Assembly: GCA_015179045.1 (NCBI GenBank)
Contig: WHUZ01000007.1
Coordinates: forward strand, 248,001 to 312,000
Direction: 5' to 3'
Length of the DNA stretch: 64,000 bases
DNA from: Kalaharituber pfeilii
Lineage: Eukaryota > Ascomycota > Pezizomycetes > Pezizales > Pezizaceae
A program made the position numbers and the translations under genes. The first letter of the stretch is position 1, and each line of letters starts with the position of its first letter. Shown piece by piece: positions 24,213-34,824 of the stretch. The notes beneath the pieces were generated by a model that did no database searches, had not been told where the DNA came from, and saw nothing but the letters and a program-made list of their open reading frames with translations.

Positions 24213-24229
24213 AACACAGCCTTCAATGA
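22586..24229. other. shared 3' region between convergent genes
   Basis: Lies between the stop codons of the b561 gene (+) and the coiled-coil gene (-), so it should contain both 3' UTRs. T-rich stretches at 22680-22815 may belong to the first. A purine-rich block at 23865-24010 is noted as a finding. A run of about 30 A (24181-24210) lies 20 bp beyond the stop of the minus-strand gene; it has no family A or B body. Confidence 0.45.
24181..24210. repeat. poly(A)/poly(T) tract
   Basis: Uninterrupted A run of about 30, which reads as T on the strand of the adjacent coiled-coil gene, within its presumed 3' UTR. Unlike similar tracts elsewhere in the window, no hairpin body or target duplication is seen next to it. 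Confidence 0.85.
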
Positions 24230-26959
24230 TCATCCAGGTATTTCTTCTCCTGCAGAAAGAAACCGTTCTGCAGCTCGGAGGATCGTTAGCCCTTCTCGCT
24301 TCATCTCAATTAACGCCTTTTCGAGCGTTTTCACTTTCTCACGTAACTGATTATTTGCACGCTCGAGGTCATTCCCTGGACTATTGAGGGATGATGGCTG
24401 TTTCTCAGCCTCTACGCAGTCTGTTGGTGATACTTGTGGAGACAAGGCGTTACCTGACGGTGACCCTGCCACATGGTAGAAGGTAGCAACACCATGCGAG
24501 TATTCTCCCACATCCTCCTTCTGAGATCCTTTCAACCTCTTTACTTCGTCCCTTAGGATCCTTATTTCCCCACTTAGTTTCGATGTCTCCTCCTCTTTTT
24601 CAGTCAATTCCATTCTTAATATTTCTCGTTGCCCCTCAAGCGATTCCCGTTCCTCTTTCCATCTTTTACGATCATCAACTCCTTTCATTTCTAATCTGGT
24701 AGCCATTGCCAAAATACTGCTATATTGGCCCCCTCCTGCTACAGCTTGCCGGCGATATTCATCTCTACTTGCTGCAACCTCTGCGAGCTGCTCCTCCAGC
24801 GTCTCATACAGCATCTGGTACCGATCTCGCTCAGCAATCAGAGTGTCATTTTCCTCATTCGATACCGCTTGCTTTTTTTCCAGAGCTGCTGCTCGCGTCT
24901 GACTTCGTTGTAGCGCTGCTCGGAGTCGTGTATGATCTGCCTGGAGAGTTTCAAGCTCGAGCTGGGTTAATGATAAGCGGTGCTGAAGAGTATTTAGTGT
25001 ATCAGCGTATACTGTTGTAGATGTCGCTGTGGACGGAGCTATGGTCGCAGTTGAAGGAGATCGAGCAGTGGAGCTGTCAATCTGGGCAGGCGCCTGTTGC
25101 TGCCGTCCCGGTGACGTGGGTTGGAAACTAGCAGATGGGCTTGATGGAGCTGGCGGCAGGATTGGAAGACCACTAGCTGCATTCTCAGGGCTAATTGCAC
25201 TTGGTTGCGACCCCTTTATATATGAACCTTTTTTTTCTCCTTCATTTTCTTGCTGACGTGGTGCAGCCTTCTCGTGTGGGCGGTTCGCATCTAAATTTGA
25301 TCCTACCCTTTCTTTCTCCATCTCTGGCAATTCAACATGTCTTCCTCTGGCTTTTTCTGCTGCGCTTCTCTCCATCAGTCCTATTCTTGCTCTCATTGCC
25401 CCTAATCTCCCCAGTGCATTCAGTTTTGACCTCATGGTGGTATGCATTCCTCTGAGACAAGCTACTACATTCTCCTGAGTCATGAGATCTTTATCCGAAA
25501 CAGCCTTTCGACGCGGAACGGAAATTTCTGGACTTTGACCCCTACGGTCTCCTATGCGCCCAATTCTAGCATCCTCTGCTGCCTCTAATGCAAGCTGTAC
25601 TTGCTGTTGCTGCTCCGAAATCACATCAGCAAAATCTTCCACCACCTCGAACAGTTGCATTATAATCCCTCGGAGATTGTCCCCAGGAGTGAACCGTTTA
25701 GTGGCTTTTTTGAGCTCATCCTGAAGGTTTTGATTTTCTTGGCTCAACTTGAAGTATTGATCCTCTAAATCCGGAATGATAGATGGGGCATAGTGGTATT
25801 GGTTTGGTAGTGGCCAGTTGGAGGAAAAAGGGTGAAGGGCACTGAATTTGTTCGAGGAAAATGGAATCCCAGGCATAGGGAGTGGTGGGGTTGGAGATAG
25901 AGGCGATGATAATGGAGGTGGAGGCGGAGGTGGAGGCGGAGGTGGAGGCGGAGGCGGAGGCAGAGGTGGAGGTGGAGGTGGAGGTGGAGGTGGGGGCGGA
26001 GGTGGAGGTGGAGGTGGAAGTGCGGCAGGGGCCTGAGCTAAATGATTTTGATGCTTCGAAACTGAGCTTAGATAACCTATGCCGTCAAAGGTGAGTGTGT
26101 TGCCAGGTTGGTCTCTCCTTGCATCTGTAATTCGGCTACCATGTTGCCAAACCAAGCGAGAAGTCAATGGAGCGGGAGGAATTTGTGACAACTGAGGTGA
26201 TCCACGGGATGATCCAGGGGTGTGATCGTTGAAGGACGAGGTCTGCTGTTGATATTGGGGGGATTGACGGCGCAACTGTACAGGTGGGCTGCTTGATGCC
26301 CCATGTTGTTGAGTGGAAGTGTTTCTATAAAGAGCCCTTCGGTCGATGTCACCCTCCTCCGAGGGGCAAGATGGCTCATCATCAGATATCCTCCGCCTTT
26401 TAGAGTGTTGGTAGCTTTCATCCCTGCTGGAGGCCAGATAGGATGATGACATTTGACCTTGTGCCTGGACAGAGGTGAGACTTGGGAGGTTCGCCACTGG
26501 CGAGGGAAGCTCGCGCGCCTGTACTGCTGACTGAGACCAGGGCTTCTGGCCGGAGATATGCGGAAGGTGCGAATGCGGTAGCTGATCCTGTGAATTGGTA
26601 TCATGGTGATAATGAGCCCATGCACTGTCTTCTCGGCGATGTGGGTTTGTAACAGGACGTTTACTTAACGCCTGCGGGGGATATGTAGGGTGACGTTGAT
26701 GGTGAGGATGGCACTGGCGTTGCAGAGAAACGCTGGCTTTGTGTCCCTGCCCCGGCTGTTGTCGTTGCTCCGCAGACCTCCACAGCTCCGGCTGCGCTGA
26801 ACTGGACCAACGATCTACCGCGGGTACCTCTGGCGGCGGGAGCCGATACTGCTGCTGGTGCTGCTGGTGCTGCTGGTGCTGGTGCTGCTTCCATCCGTCT
26901 TGGTGCTCGTCGCCGCCCTCCGGAAGTCGGTTTTGCTTCCCCGGCAGCGCTTGCGACAT
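24230..26959 (-). CDS. Proline-rich coiled-coil protein, function unknown
   Basis: An uninterrupted 909-codon frame from an ATG at 26959 to TGA. I do not recognise a named family. Residues 1-310 are Gln/Ser/Pro-rich and disordered, with HQQHQQHQQQ near residue 30. Residues about 311-349 are almost entirely proline, in two runs broken by a leucine. Then come a short coiled coil (about 395-420, LSQENQNLQDELKKATKR), a helical segment (about 430-465, LFEVVEDFADVISEQQQQ) and an extended coiled coil over roughly 655-820, ending in another helix (862-905). The layout suggests a cytoskeletal or septum/spindle-pole scaffold whose poly-Pro could bind profilin or SH3 domains; that is inference only. It is convergent with the b561 gene. 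The absence of introns over 2.7 kb is notable. Confidence 0.8.
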   Translation of the reverse strand: MSQALPGKQNRLPEGGDEHQDGWKQHQHQQHQQHQQQYRLPPPEVPAVDRWSSSAQPELWRSAEQRQQPGQGHKASVSLQRQCHPHHQRHPTYPPQALSKRPVTNPHRREDSAWAHYHHDTNSQDQLPHSHLPHISGQKPWSQSAVQARELPSPVANLPSLTSVQAQGQMSSSYLASSRDESYQHSKRRRISDDEPSCPSEEGDIDRRALYRNTSTQQHGASSSPPVQLRRQSPQYQQQTSSFNDHTPGSSRGSPQLSQIPPAPLTSRLVWQHGSRITDARRDQPGNTLTFDGIGYLSSVSKHQNHLAQAPAALPPPPPPPPPPPPPPPPPPLPPPPPPPPPPPPPPPPLSSPLSPTPPLPMPGIPFSSNKFSALHPFSSNWPLPNQYHYAPSIIPDLEDQYFKLSQENQNLQDELKKATKRFTPGDNLRGIIMQLFEVVEDFADVISEQQQQVQLALEAAEDARIGRIGDRRGQSPEISVPRRKAVSDKDLMTQENVVACLRGMHTTMRSKLNALGRLGAMRARIGLMERSAAEKARGRHVELPEMEKERVGSNLDANRPHEKAAPRQQENEGEKKGSYIKGSQPSAISPENAASGLPILPPAPSSPSASFQPTSPGRQQQAPAQIDSSTARSPSTATIAPSTATSTTVYADTLNTLQHRLSLTQLELETLQADHTRLRAALQRSQTRAAALEKKQAVSNEENDTLIAERDRYQMLYETLEEQLAEVAASRDEYRRQAVAGGGQYSSILAMATRLEMKGVDDRKRWKEERESLEGQREILRMELTEKEEETSKLSGEIRILRDEVKRLKGSQKEDVGEYSHGVATFYHVAGSPSGNALSPQVSPTDCVEAEKQPSSLNSPGNDLERANNQLREKVKTLEKALIEMKREGLTILRAAERFLSAGEEIPG
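25915..26030. repeat. GGTGGAGGC-type repeat encoding poly-proline
   Basis: About 115 bp of (GGTGGAGGC)n-like purine-rich repeat on the plus strand, encoding the poly-Pro run of the minus-strand gene. Codons alternate between CCA, CCT and CCG, so the protein run is purer than the DNA repeat. Confidence 0.85.
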
Positions 26960-28030
26960 TCGGTGTCTAGGCTAGCGCTGAATTCACCGCAGCAGTTGAA
27001 ACAAGCCCCACAGACGCCGTGCCGCCAAGCCGGTGCTGGTACAGTTGGTTACCGGTGTGGACGTGAATTGGGGCCTACCCAAGCTTCAGCAGCGACGGAA
27101 GGGCTGGCGCTGTGCAGGCTGGTGCAGGCTGGTGCTGGTGCTGGCTTGGAAAGGGACGCGGATGCTGCGGGTGCTGGGAATACTGTGGCAGTGGTAGTGA
27201 TGGTGATGGTGCTGGTGGTGATGTGAGCAGAGGTGGTCGTGATGGGGGAGGAGGAGTGGTGGTAGCGCAAGAGAGGGGTGCATGTATTGGGGTCAGCGGG
27301 CAGACAGGCGCACGTACATGCACCGGCTGTTCGGCGCCTTTTCAACGACCCTCTCCACCGCGCCCGAGTGATCCTTTCTGCTGCCGCTGCAAAGGATGAT
27401 TAGAATGGGCGAGCGTGGGGCCGGGCAAGGCCTGCAGGCACTTAATCAGACCAGCAATCAGCGGGGAGGGGTGTAGCAGGTGTGCATACATCTCAGAGGG
27501 TGGCAGCGCATGTATCGCAGTGGGCATTAATTGGAAAAGCAAGGGCGCCAAACGGGCAAGCCCACGACAGCAGTCCAGAACCAGGCTACTTGATGTCCAG
27601 GCCAGCCTTTGAACACGCACAGGCAGACGTGATCGCCAGCGAAAGCAGAGGGCTTGTCGCGGCCTCGCAAGCATCAACCGGCGCACAGCATCAAGCGAAA
27701 GCCTAAGCAATCGTTCTGGCGAAAATGAAAGCGGCGAAACTGGATGGGAGCGGAGAAATGCGGTCAAGGCGCGTAAGGCCTTGGAATTCCGAGTTAGGAG
27801 CCGGGAGACATGTAAGAGGACAGACGGAGCGGCGAGCCTGTGGTGCGAGGCTGCTGTATATCGCGAAGCAGAGCCGAAATGCCCCCGGTACTGCGCAGTG
27901 CAGTGTTAGGCGCCCGCACGAAACCTCCCCCCACGACTTGCCATATCTTCTCTCAACGTCACGGAACTTCATCGGAATCTCATGAACGCTATGCATCCTT
28001 GCACGAATTCCCCAGGCCATGAACACTCTC
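26960..28030. promoter_or_regulatory. GC-rich upstream region of the coiled-coil gene
   Basis: GC-rich DNA directly upstream of the minus-strand start at 26959. It has GCTGGTGCTGGTGCTGG-like and GGTGATGGTG-like short repeats (26850-27230). Open frames on both strands overlap and give low-complexity Pro/Ala/Gly/Val translations without domains. Promoter status is inferred from position and from similar islands upstream of the genes at 52157 and 57023. Confidence 0.4.
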
Positions 28031-29370
28031 AGAATGTTCCGCCCAAGGCTGGCTGGTATACATGTGGCTGCTCCATTCCGTCGTACTCTGCATTTATGAA
28101 AGACGCACCTACTATACTCTGGGTGGGAGGGCGGTCTACTGGTGGTGGAGGGAGAGACCCTACTGCCAGCCCTACTGCTGGCAGCTCAACCAGCACGCTT
28201 CGTTTTCGTAGTAGCGTCGGATTTTACCAAGAGCCGATCTGGACGGTTGGAAACGAAAATTGGCCAGCACAGTTTAATTCTTGAAAATAAGGTCAAAAGC
28301 GAGTTTAGAGTGCTATTGGGTGAGCATGCCCCTACCCCGCCGGGAGCTTACGCATTGGTAATTTAATTCATCAATGGCATGGAGACAGAAGTTCACCAGA
28401 TTGGAAGGGGTGTTGCCTTAAGACCGTGACGACCGACTACTTTCACCTACTCCGTCATCATAACCGGAAATCATCGTGGTGGAAGTGCAATAATATGCAG
28501 TGAACTTGTGATATGTTGTTGCTGACTATACTCAGCTCCTTATCAAGGATGATTTCAAGCGCCACAACCAGCAGCCTGAGGATAAAGGCAAGTAACGAAG
28601 CTGATACCCTGTCAAGAGCTATGTGCTTACCGTTTCTTGTTTTCACTTCAGATGGTGGGCATTCCACCTGGGCACAGGTGGAGGGAGATGCGAACAATAA
28701 AATCTATCAGATTCCCTTTGATTTTTTGATTTGTTGGGGTGTTGTGCACCGAAGGATAGTAGCCCCGGAGGTAAACGGGTGGAAATGTAACAGAGAGATG
28801 TTGAATTGCTCTTGTACCCATGGTGTTGGGTTTGAGCAATTGCATTGCAGCAGGGGCATGGGCTTACTTGGTCCCATGCTGCAAGCTGAAAACTAACCTT
28901 TCTTGCGTTTTTTTATGCTGTTTTTCCTACCTATGTGGAGCGTCCCTCTTTAGCAGCGCTGTAATTTCAGCACTACTAAAAGCGGTCGGGATGCCCCCTG
29001 ACTTTAGTAGGGCTACCCCGATCGGCGTGCCACATCTACGTTACTTTACGTATGGATTTGTTGACAACGTAAGCAGCTTTTCTTCTAGACAATTAGGTAT
29101 GTAAGCGGTGGCATGAGACTATGTAAGCAGCATGTCATGTCGCCCGCATGATACCAGTATTACTGCTCCATAGTTACTAATCTGCCGTTCTCCCATAGTC
29201 CAGTTAAGCACATTACATGTTCCTAGACTCTGCATCCAAAGCTGACCAGGGAGTGGAGAGACACAGCACGGGTAGGAAATGGAATAGTACAACAACCCCG
29301 GCCACAGATGAAGGGCCGCTGGTGGAATTGATGAGGTGGATAGAGATGTTATTTCCTATTTTCTCCTTTG
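28031..29370. other. gene-free intergenic DNA
   Basis: An ATG-started frame at 28513-28896 (+, 127 codons) overlaps an antisense frame and shows no domain, so I do not call a gene. A local inverted repeat around 28970-29025 (ACTACTAAA / TTTAGTAG) may form a hairpin. Nothing else recognised. Confidence 0.35.
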
Positions 29371-29376
29371 TAATTT

Positions 29377-29440
29377 TCTCGTCATAGCCCATATGGCCAT
29401 CCAAGTAATGATATCAAAAAAAAAAAAAAAAAAAAAAAAA
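29377..29440 (+). mobile_element. Family A hairpin/poly(A) mini-retroposon, copy 5
   Basis: TCTCGTCATAGCCCATATGG, then CCAAGTAATGATATC and about 26 A. It matches family A in order and tail but is diverged in the 3' stem strand (CCAAG in place of GCGAG). No target duplication was recognised, so it may be older or its flanks have changed. Confidence 0.6.
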
Positions 29441-29825
29441 GAGTACAAGTCCATCTAGCTGGTTTAATTTCAGGTTTCACGCCTTGATGGTCAGGACAAT
29501 GGCTCATGTAACTTTGCAGTTTGTACCATTGATTGCAATTGCGCAATACTAGAGCAGTAACAGCAAAGTCTTGAGTACCCCACAGGATATCCCCAAATAG
29601 GATGGTATCTGCCTTATTAGTTCACTTCTATGACAAAGTCTTACTTCCATGTAGGCTTGCAGCCACTTCCAGCATTTCCGTGCTGGTCCTCATGTGGGGT
29701 TTGCCACTGTAGTAGGTACAGGAACATGTGGTACATCTGTTGGACAGATGGGGATTAGGGCAGCCACCTGGTCTTGCGCCCGGTAGTTGTTCGGGATATG
29801 TAGTGCTGAGCTGGCCCTGATTGTA

Positions 29826-30517
29826 CAGTCTACCTGCTATACCGGATCACTAGAATCTGGCACTTTTCGTTCCGTAGAGCAAGGTTCCGGGTATAGAATA
29901 AAATGCTTGGCAGACAGGGAGTTGATAAAATTTTGTAAGTTCGAATAATTACTGCAATAGGAAATGTATCAACATGTTTACATACCTAGTCAAAGACATT
30001 AATATGCGTTACTCACAACAGTCTAGAAAAACATCGGGCCTTAAGGACACTTGAGAAGCATCAAATATGTAAATGCCAACTAAGTGAATTTGGTAAACAT
30101 TTTCAAGACCAATTGGTAAGATTACTATACTTTAACTTAACTGTGATATCCTAGGTATCTAATCTATTATTTTATGCCAACCAGCTGCAGTAGCTGTATC
30201 TCCTTTGTCAGATGATTTGAAACAAAGTGATAAGTGGTTGGTAATTAATCTCAGAAATGATCATACATGTAAAATGAAGCAACGAAGTACCCAGTTTCCA
30301 TTACTTGAACAACATTGTAGCAAGTGATGGTAGCAGCGGTAGCACGTGGTGGCAGCAGTGATGGCAGCCAAGTGTGAAATGGGGTAGTCAAAGATGTATT
30401 AGTATTAGTGTATCCAGTATGGCAAATATTATTTGTATGGAGACAGGGGGGTACATGTCTGGAGGTTTCTGTCCGGTCCGGAATTGTTAGGGCGTCCGGT
30501 CTAGCAAGGGCAGACTG
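29826..30517. mobile_element. Pogo/Fot1-like MITE, family 1, copy 2 (inverted)
   Basis: Same family as 11318-11965 in opposite orientation. The left end, CAGTCTACCTGCTATACCGG, matches the reverse complement of the right end of copy 1, and the subterminal string AGAATAAAATGCTTGGCA is identical. The right end matches the left end of copy 1, including CTCCATACAAATAAT. TA flanks both ends (29824-29825, 30518-30519). The termini are more eroded than in copy 1. No transposase frame. Confidence 0.85.
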
Positions 30518-30519
30518 TA

Positions 30520-32259
30520 TTGTCTTCCAATACGGCCAAAGGCTGCATGTTGCTGAAGTTATCATAAATGCATTAGTTCTATAGTGAGAGTCCTTTCGCA
30601 TCCCTCTTTTTTGTTGTCCATTGTTTGCATAAGTCAGCTGCTTAATGGTATAAAATGAGAACTCCCTTTAGTCTGGTTGACAGGACCCCTGATGGGCCTC
30701 ATGCATGTTTTCCAGCTCTTGACGAATGACTTTGAATATACAACTGATGTAGTCTGATAATGCCACTTAGGGTTCGATTGAGCATCCGTTGCAGAACATG
30801 GACTTGAGCCCCGGAGACCGAAATTTGGTTTTAACCCCATTGAGAATATAGAAATGCCGCCGTCAACCTGTACAGTACGACCAACCTTAAATACTAAGTA
30901 CCATGCAGATTATGTAACATGTCACACGACGACCTCCTATGCATGAGAAATTGCAATATGACATGATATGGTAGCGAAGAGGGCCATTGTGACAAGACTA
31001 GTGATATATCTCCCTTCTGCATGGGTATTGTTGCGATCTGGCTTATTAGCCTCCTCCAGTGTACGTTATACCCTTTTCCCTAAGAGTTTGATTGGCACTT
31101 CTCTCAAAAGCGTGGCATTCTCCAATCAATTCGTCAATAGCTGAGGAAGTACGACAAGTGTGCGGTGAGTTCCATAGCGGCCTGTTAATAGGAACAAATG
31201 TGACAAGGCCTCTGGGGCTAGACAAGGAGGGCAAAGGTCAGGGAGACACATGGTATAAAATTCCTTTATACTTCGAATCGATTTCGGATTTTGTGTGCAT
31301 ATTGATTCTGGAAACTCTACATATATGATTACATATGAATCTAAGTGTTACCTAGTTGATTATATTGTAGAATTGCGTGTTTGTTACATATATATCCTGT
31401 GATAAGAGGACCCAAGCGCCGTATGTTGCTTTTCTAGTCTTGGAAACCGATTTGCCTTTCACGAGATTTGAAGCATGAATGAAGTAGTGGATGGCTCCCA
31501 TCTTCTGTATACTAGCTACCACAGTCTACTGCAGTTCCCTAACTAGAGTATGTATGTATGTATGTATATATGTCTGTATAGGTAGACTGATTGTAAAGCA
31601 TTTATGTCGACATCGACTTGCGCTTCTCGGGGCCCTGGTTAAAGCAATAATTGACATAGGAGTTTTCTGACTTTCTGTAATGTCATGGCTTCCCTGGGCC
31701 AATGTAACGTTAAGTGATGGTTAGCATGTCACGCAGGTACAATAGTCGCAGGTAGGGCAAGATCACTATTTGAACAGCCCCGGCCGAGCTTGAAAGCAAT
31801 GAGTGAAACGGGCAGTTTGGAAGGTCTAGAGGAGCTGTCTATGTATCAGTGTATGAAATGACAAGCCATAGAGAGCAAATTAGGTGATTGTAATGGGAGT
31901 GAACTTTGGCAGTTGAGTAGCTAACATGTAGAATAATCAAATATACGGTCGTAACAATAACTCTTGAATTCAAGGTGCTTGGTGCGTCTTGTATGAAGGT
32001 AAGAATGTAGTGTACCTCAAGTGCTTAGTAGAGAGCCAGTCAATCTGGGGCTCTGGTTCGTTGGCGCTTCAAAAACCAGACTACACTTCAAATACCAGGC
32101 TACTGCAGACATTAAGGGTATTCAAAGTGCTCTGCTATAAGCGTAGAAATCGTAGAATTTTTTTTACTACGGAATCAAAGTTCGATCCTATGCTTTCCAC
32201 GATTTTCGCTAAGGTCGAGGTGATGCTAATTTTAGCTTTCTACACCGTACGGCACCGCC
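30520..32259. other. gene-free intergenic DNA
   Basis: No supported gene. Contains a GTAT/TATG microsatellite at 31547-31572. Frames here start with non-ATG codons and lack domains. Confidence 0.4.
31547..31572. repeat. (GTAT)n microsatellite
   Basis: About five perfect GTAT units followed by ATATGTCTGTAT. Confidence 0.85.
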
Positions 32260-32338
32260 GTTGACTGATGACTCAGCTGGTAGATCTCTAGACTGATGTA
32301 GACGTCCTGAATTCGAAGCACAGTCTCATAAGACAACT
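32260..32338 (+). other. tRNA-like relic
   Basis: A 79-base stretch with a box A-like TGACTCAGCTGGTAGA, a box B-like GAATTCGAAGC at appropriate spacing, and ends (GTTGACT/AGACAAC) that pair at six of seven positions. The anticodon and T stems do not fold properly, so this is not a functional tRNA call; a decayed tRNA or the head of a tRNA-derived SINE is possible, as is chance. Confidence 0.25.
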
Positions 32339-32504
32339 GAAAAGAAGGGTCAGCAATTCAAGGCTCAACTTACAATATACCACTAGTTTGTGGGACACAA
32401 AATTCTACAATTCTGCATGACTCTTCATGCAAAATATGCACTTGACGCAAAATTTCAAGCACTATGATACGTATACGAAAGATGGCCATGAGGAATCAAA
32501 CTGG

Positions 32505-32930
32505 ACAGGCTCAGTACCTGGAGGAATCCGTCTACAAAGGCCGCTATGTCCTTGTTGACCTTCTCTATACGGGACACCACCTTCTCCTTCTCGTAAAGTT
32601 GAATGCGGACTTGACATCATCACACACCATAACTACTAATTGACCCTTCTCTATGCATTTCCTCAATTCCTTCAGGATCTGGTGTTGCAGATCTCCAGCA
32701 CCTTTAGATGGCCTCCCGCAAATCTGTGAGACATGAAACAGCTCATTGTAGGACTAGAGGACATTTTCCACCACCTATCCCAGCTTAACCTCTATACTGA
32801 GCATTACAATCGGTCTCAAACTCTCTTCATTACTATCTCGAACCAGTGATTCAGTGAAATACCTCTCATCCAACTGCAGTACGAGGCACATGTGTCGTGT
32901 GTGCTCTAGAAAACCTGCATTGCTGACATG
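32505..32930 (-). pseudogene. Decayed coding sequence, unknown family
   Basis: Read on the minus strand, about 110 codons give protein-like sequence (for example VLQLDERYFTESLVRDSNEE and ELFHVSQICGRPSKG) interrupted by two TAG codons. The frame then shifts by one and continues as a Lys/Glu-rich helical stretch (KEKVVSRIEKVNKDIAAFV). Both TAG codons could derive from CAG by a C-to-T change. Amino-acid-like composition across stops and a frameshift indicates a dead gene or retroelement fragment. I do not recognise the family; the limits are approximate. Confidence 0.42.
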
Positions 32931-33699
32931 CATGCGTACTGCTTACAGGCTTTAACCATCGAATCTGTCAATACAAAATCGGTTTTTCCTGCGGCTCACC
33001 AAGGCGTACAACCTTTCCACTCATATATCACCTTTGATTCGGATTGGAAATATATGTAATAGCTTCGTTCGTTCTCATGGGTCGCAAATTTTTTAATCCA
33101 TTGGCAATATATGGAGATGGAAGTTTTGGTACTTGAATTGGGAGCTCGCTGAGAGTTTACCTACATTGGCATCAAACAAACGGCCGGCCATCCGTCATTA
33201 TCATCAGTATACCGTACTGTACCGATACAGCTTGACCCATGTTTGTTGGCTGTTAGTGTGCCATTAGCCAACAATCTCTGTATACGTTCATCTCAGACAG
33301 AGGCAAATTTTTCATGTTCCCTGCCTGGTGCTTGTCTACTATATACATCACGTCAGCATAAGCGTTCTCGAGCAGGTCCCCCACTGACGAAACGAAAATA
33401 AGCAATAGAGTAACCGGAAAGCAGGCATTTAAATATATGTACGATCTGGTTAGACTTTAGGTGTATGTGCTTTTGAGTCTACAGTAAGATCACTAATCAC
33501 CCATTATGATAATCGCCGTATATGATGACCTCGGTTGCATTATAGGTGCACTAGCCCCGTCAGCACTGCATGTGGAAATTATTGAAATGAAGCAAACACT
33601 GCGGGCTCCACAAGGTTGTTAGTGCCATAAATTCGTGTGTTTAGAGTTGAAATCTTTGTCTTCTCTGTTAGGAACTTATGGCACTCGGATCCTGAAAAT
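32931..33699. other. gene-free intergenic DNA
   Basis: Nothing recognised; the pseudogene to the left may extend a little into this stretch. Confidence 0.35.
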
Positions 33700-33847
33700 A
33701 ATAGAGAGCTTTGGCAATATCCCCGTAAATTTTCCCCGTATTGTCTTAGTCATCTTAGCGGGAATGCTGCAAATGAGAGATTTGGCACGCACTCCCCGTT
33801 CATATCCCCATTTATATCCCCATACCAATTACTGCAACGAATCCACC

Positions 33848-34336
33848 ATGCACATGCACCTACAGTATTTCGCAGCTGCACAGGCAGCAGTTGCAGCCTG
33901 TAGTACTCTCTTGCAAGTACTTTCTACAGTTGCAGTGGCATATACAACAAGAAATTGTCGGAGGAAGCGATATGGCCAGCGAGCTAGGAGGCCAGCATTG
34001 CCAGCACCCCCCGTTGAATTTTCATTAGATACTTGGACTGATGAGCAATGCATAGAGTACTTTCGGTTCACCAAGGCTGAAATTCGAGAGATTCTACCAT
34101 ACCTGCGATTGGATAAGATCAAATATGTTAAGAGATACAAACCCTCACCGGAGGCTGCATTTTGTCTACTTCTTTACCGATTATCTGCTCCTAATCGATA
34201 CAAAGAGAATCTACATGTATTTGGAAGAGGACAAGCCTGGCAATCCAGTATCTTTAATAGCATTACTGAATACCTAGCTGGACGAAAACTTCGTTTTATT
34301 TCTTGGAGTATGTTCATCTTGATACTCCAAGCATAA
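33848..34336 (+). pseudogene. Truncated PIF/Harbinger (DDE_Tnp_4 type) transposase, N-terminal part
   Basis: From ATG at 33848 (good context, CCACCATG) the frame runs 162 codons. The segment FRFTKAEIREILPYL … LLLYRLSAPNRYKENLHVFGRG … SIFNSITEYLAG is the N-terminal helical region typical of Harbinger transposases, where LxYRLs … lxxxFG is the recurring pattern (family knowledge). The catalytic DDE domain is absent: the frame runs into unrelated sequence at about 34310 and stops. It is therefore non-catalytic. It lies within the element 33703-34821. Confidence 0.75.
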
Positions 34337-34540
34337 GCACACGAGGATTAAGCGTTCTTCCTCAGTGAGGCGAGTTCGAGCAGTTGAACTAGGAGGATTT
34401 GGAGTTGCTGAAGCAGACTCAGCTTGTGGAGTCTCTTCTTCTGGTCTTTCCGAGCTGGGAGTGCCTATTTGGGAGGTGTTAGATACTGAAGGAGTCACAG
34501 TTGCTCTTGGACGTCTTGGAGGCATGGTGTATGAATAAAG
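34274..34540 (-). pseudogene. Truncated second Harbinger protein (Myb/SANT-like partner), N-terminal part
   Basis: A minus-strand frame starting MPPRRPRATVTPS (ATG near 34525) has a Ser/Pro/Glu-rich leader, then RTRLTEEERLILVCLCLEYQDE, resembling the start of the Myb/SANT-type DNA-binding partner that Harbinger elements encode opposite the transposase. It is cut off about 25 residues later at the same junction that truncates the transposase. The assignment rests on position and the TEEERLIL-type helix, so it is moderate. Confidence 0.5.
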
Positions 34541-34824
34541 GTTACGGGGAAAGTAGTACTGCTGGTGTCTGTGAAAGTAAATCAAGACGGAATTTTGTAA
34601 AGCAGTTTTTCACGATAGGTATTAATTCTGTACAAAGTTTGAGAGCAATCTGACTTGATTAAATAGTTACGGGCATTGCTCAAAGATGTGCAGTTTTCCC
34701 CCTAATTACGGGGATTTTTTCAAAGTTCTCCTAGTTTTGTATAAACATAGCCACCGTTGTCACGGCAACAGTGTGGCGCAGCATTACGGGGAAAATTACG
34801 GGGACATTGCCAAAGCTCTCTAAT

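Larger units (their letters stand above)
33703..34821. mobile_element. Internally deleted PIF/Harbinger-type DNA transposon
   Basis: Terminal inverted repeats of about 38 bp: left AGAGAGCTTTGGCAATATCC (then CCGTAAATTTTCCCCGTA); right, inverted, the same with minor changes. AAT lies directly outside both ends (33700-33702, 34822-34824), a 3-bp target duplication as expected for the superfamily. Inside are the 5' part of a transposase gene (+) and the 5' part of a second frame (-), facing each other and joined near 34300. An intact element normally has both complete, so roughly the centre has been lost. It could move only with help in trans. Confidence 0.8.

Noticed and set aside
28513..28896. 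ATG-started 127-codon plus-strand frame
   Set aside because: No domain, antisense frame of similar quality, no flanking exons; not distinguishable from chance.
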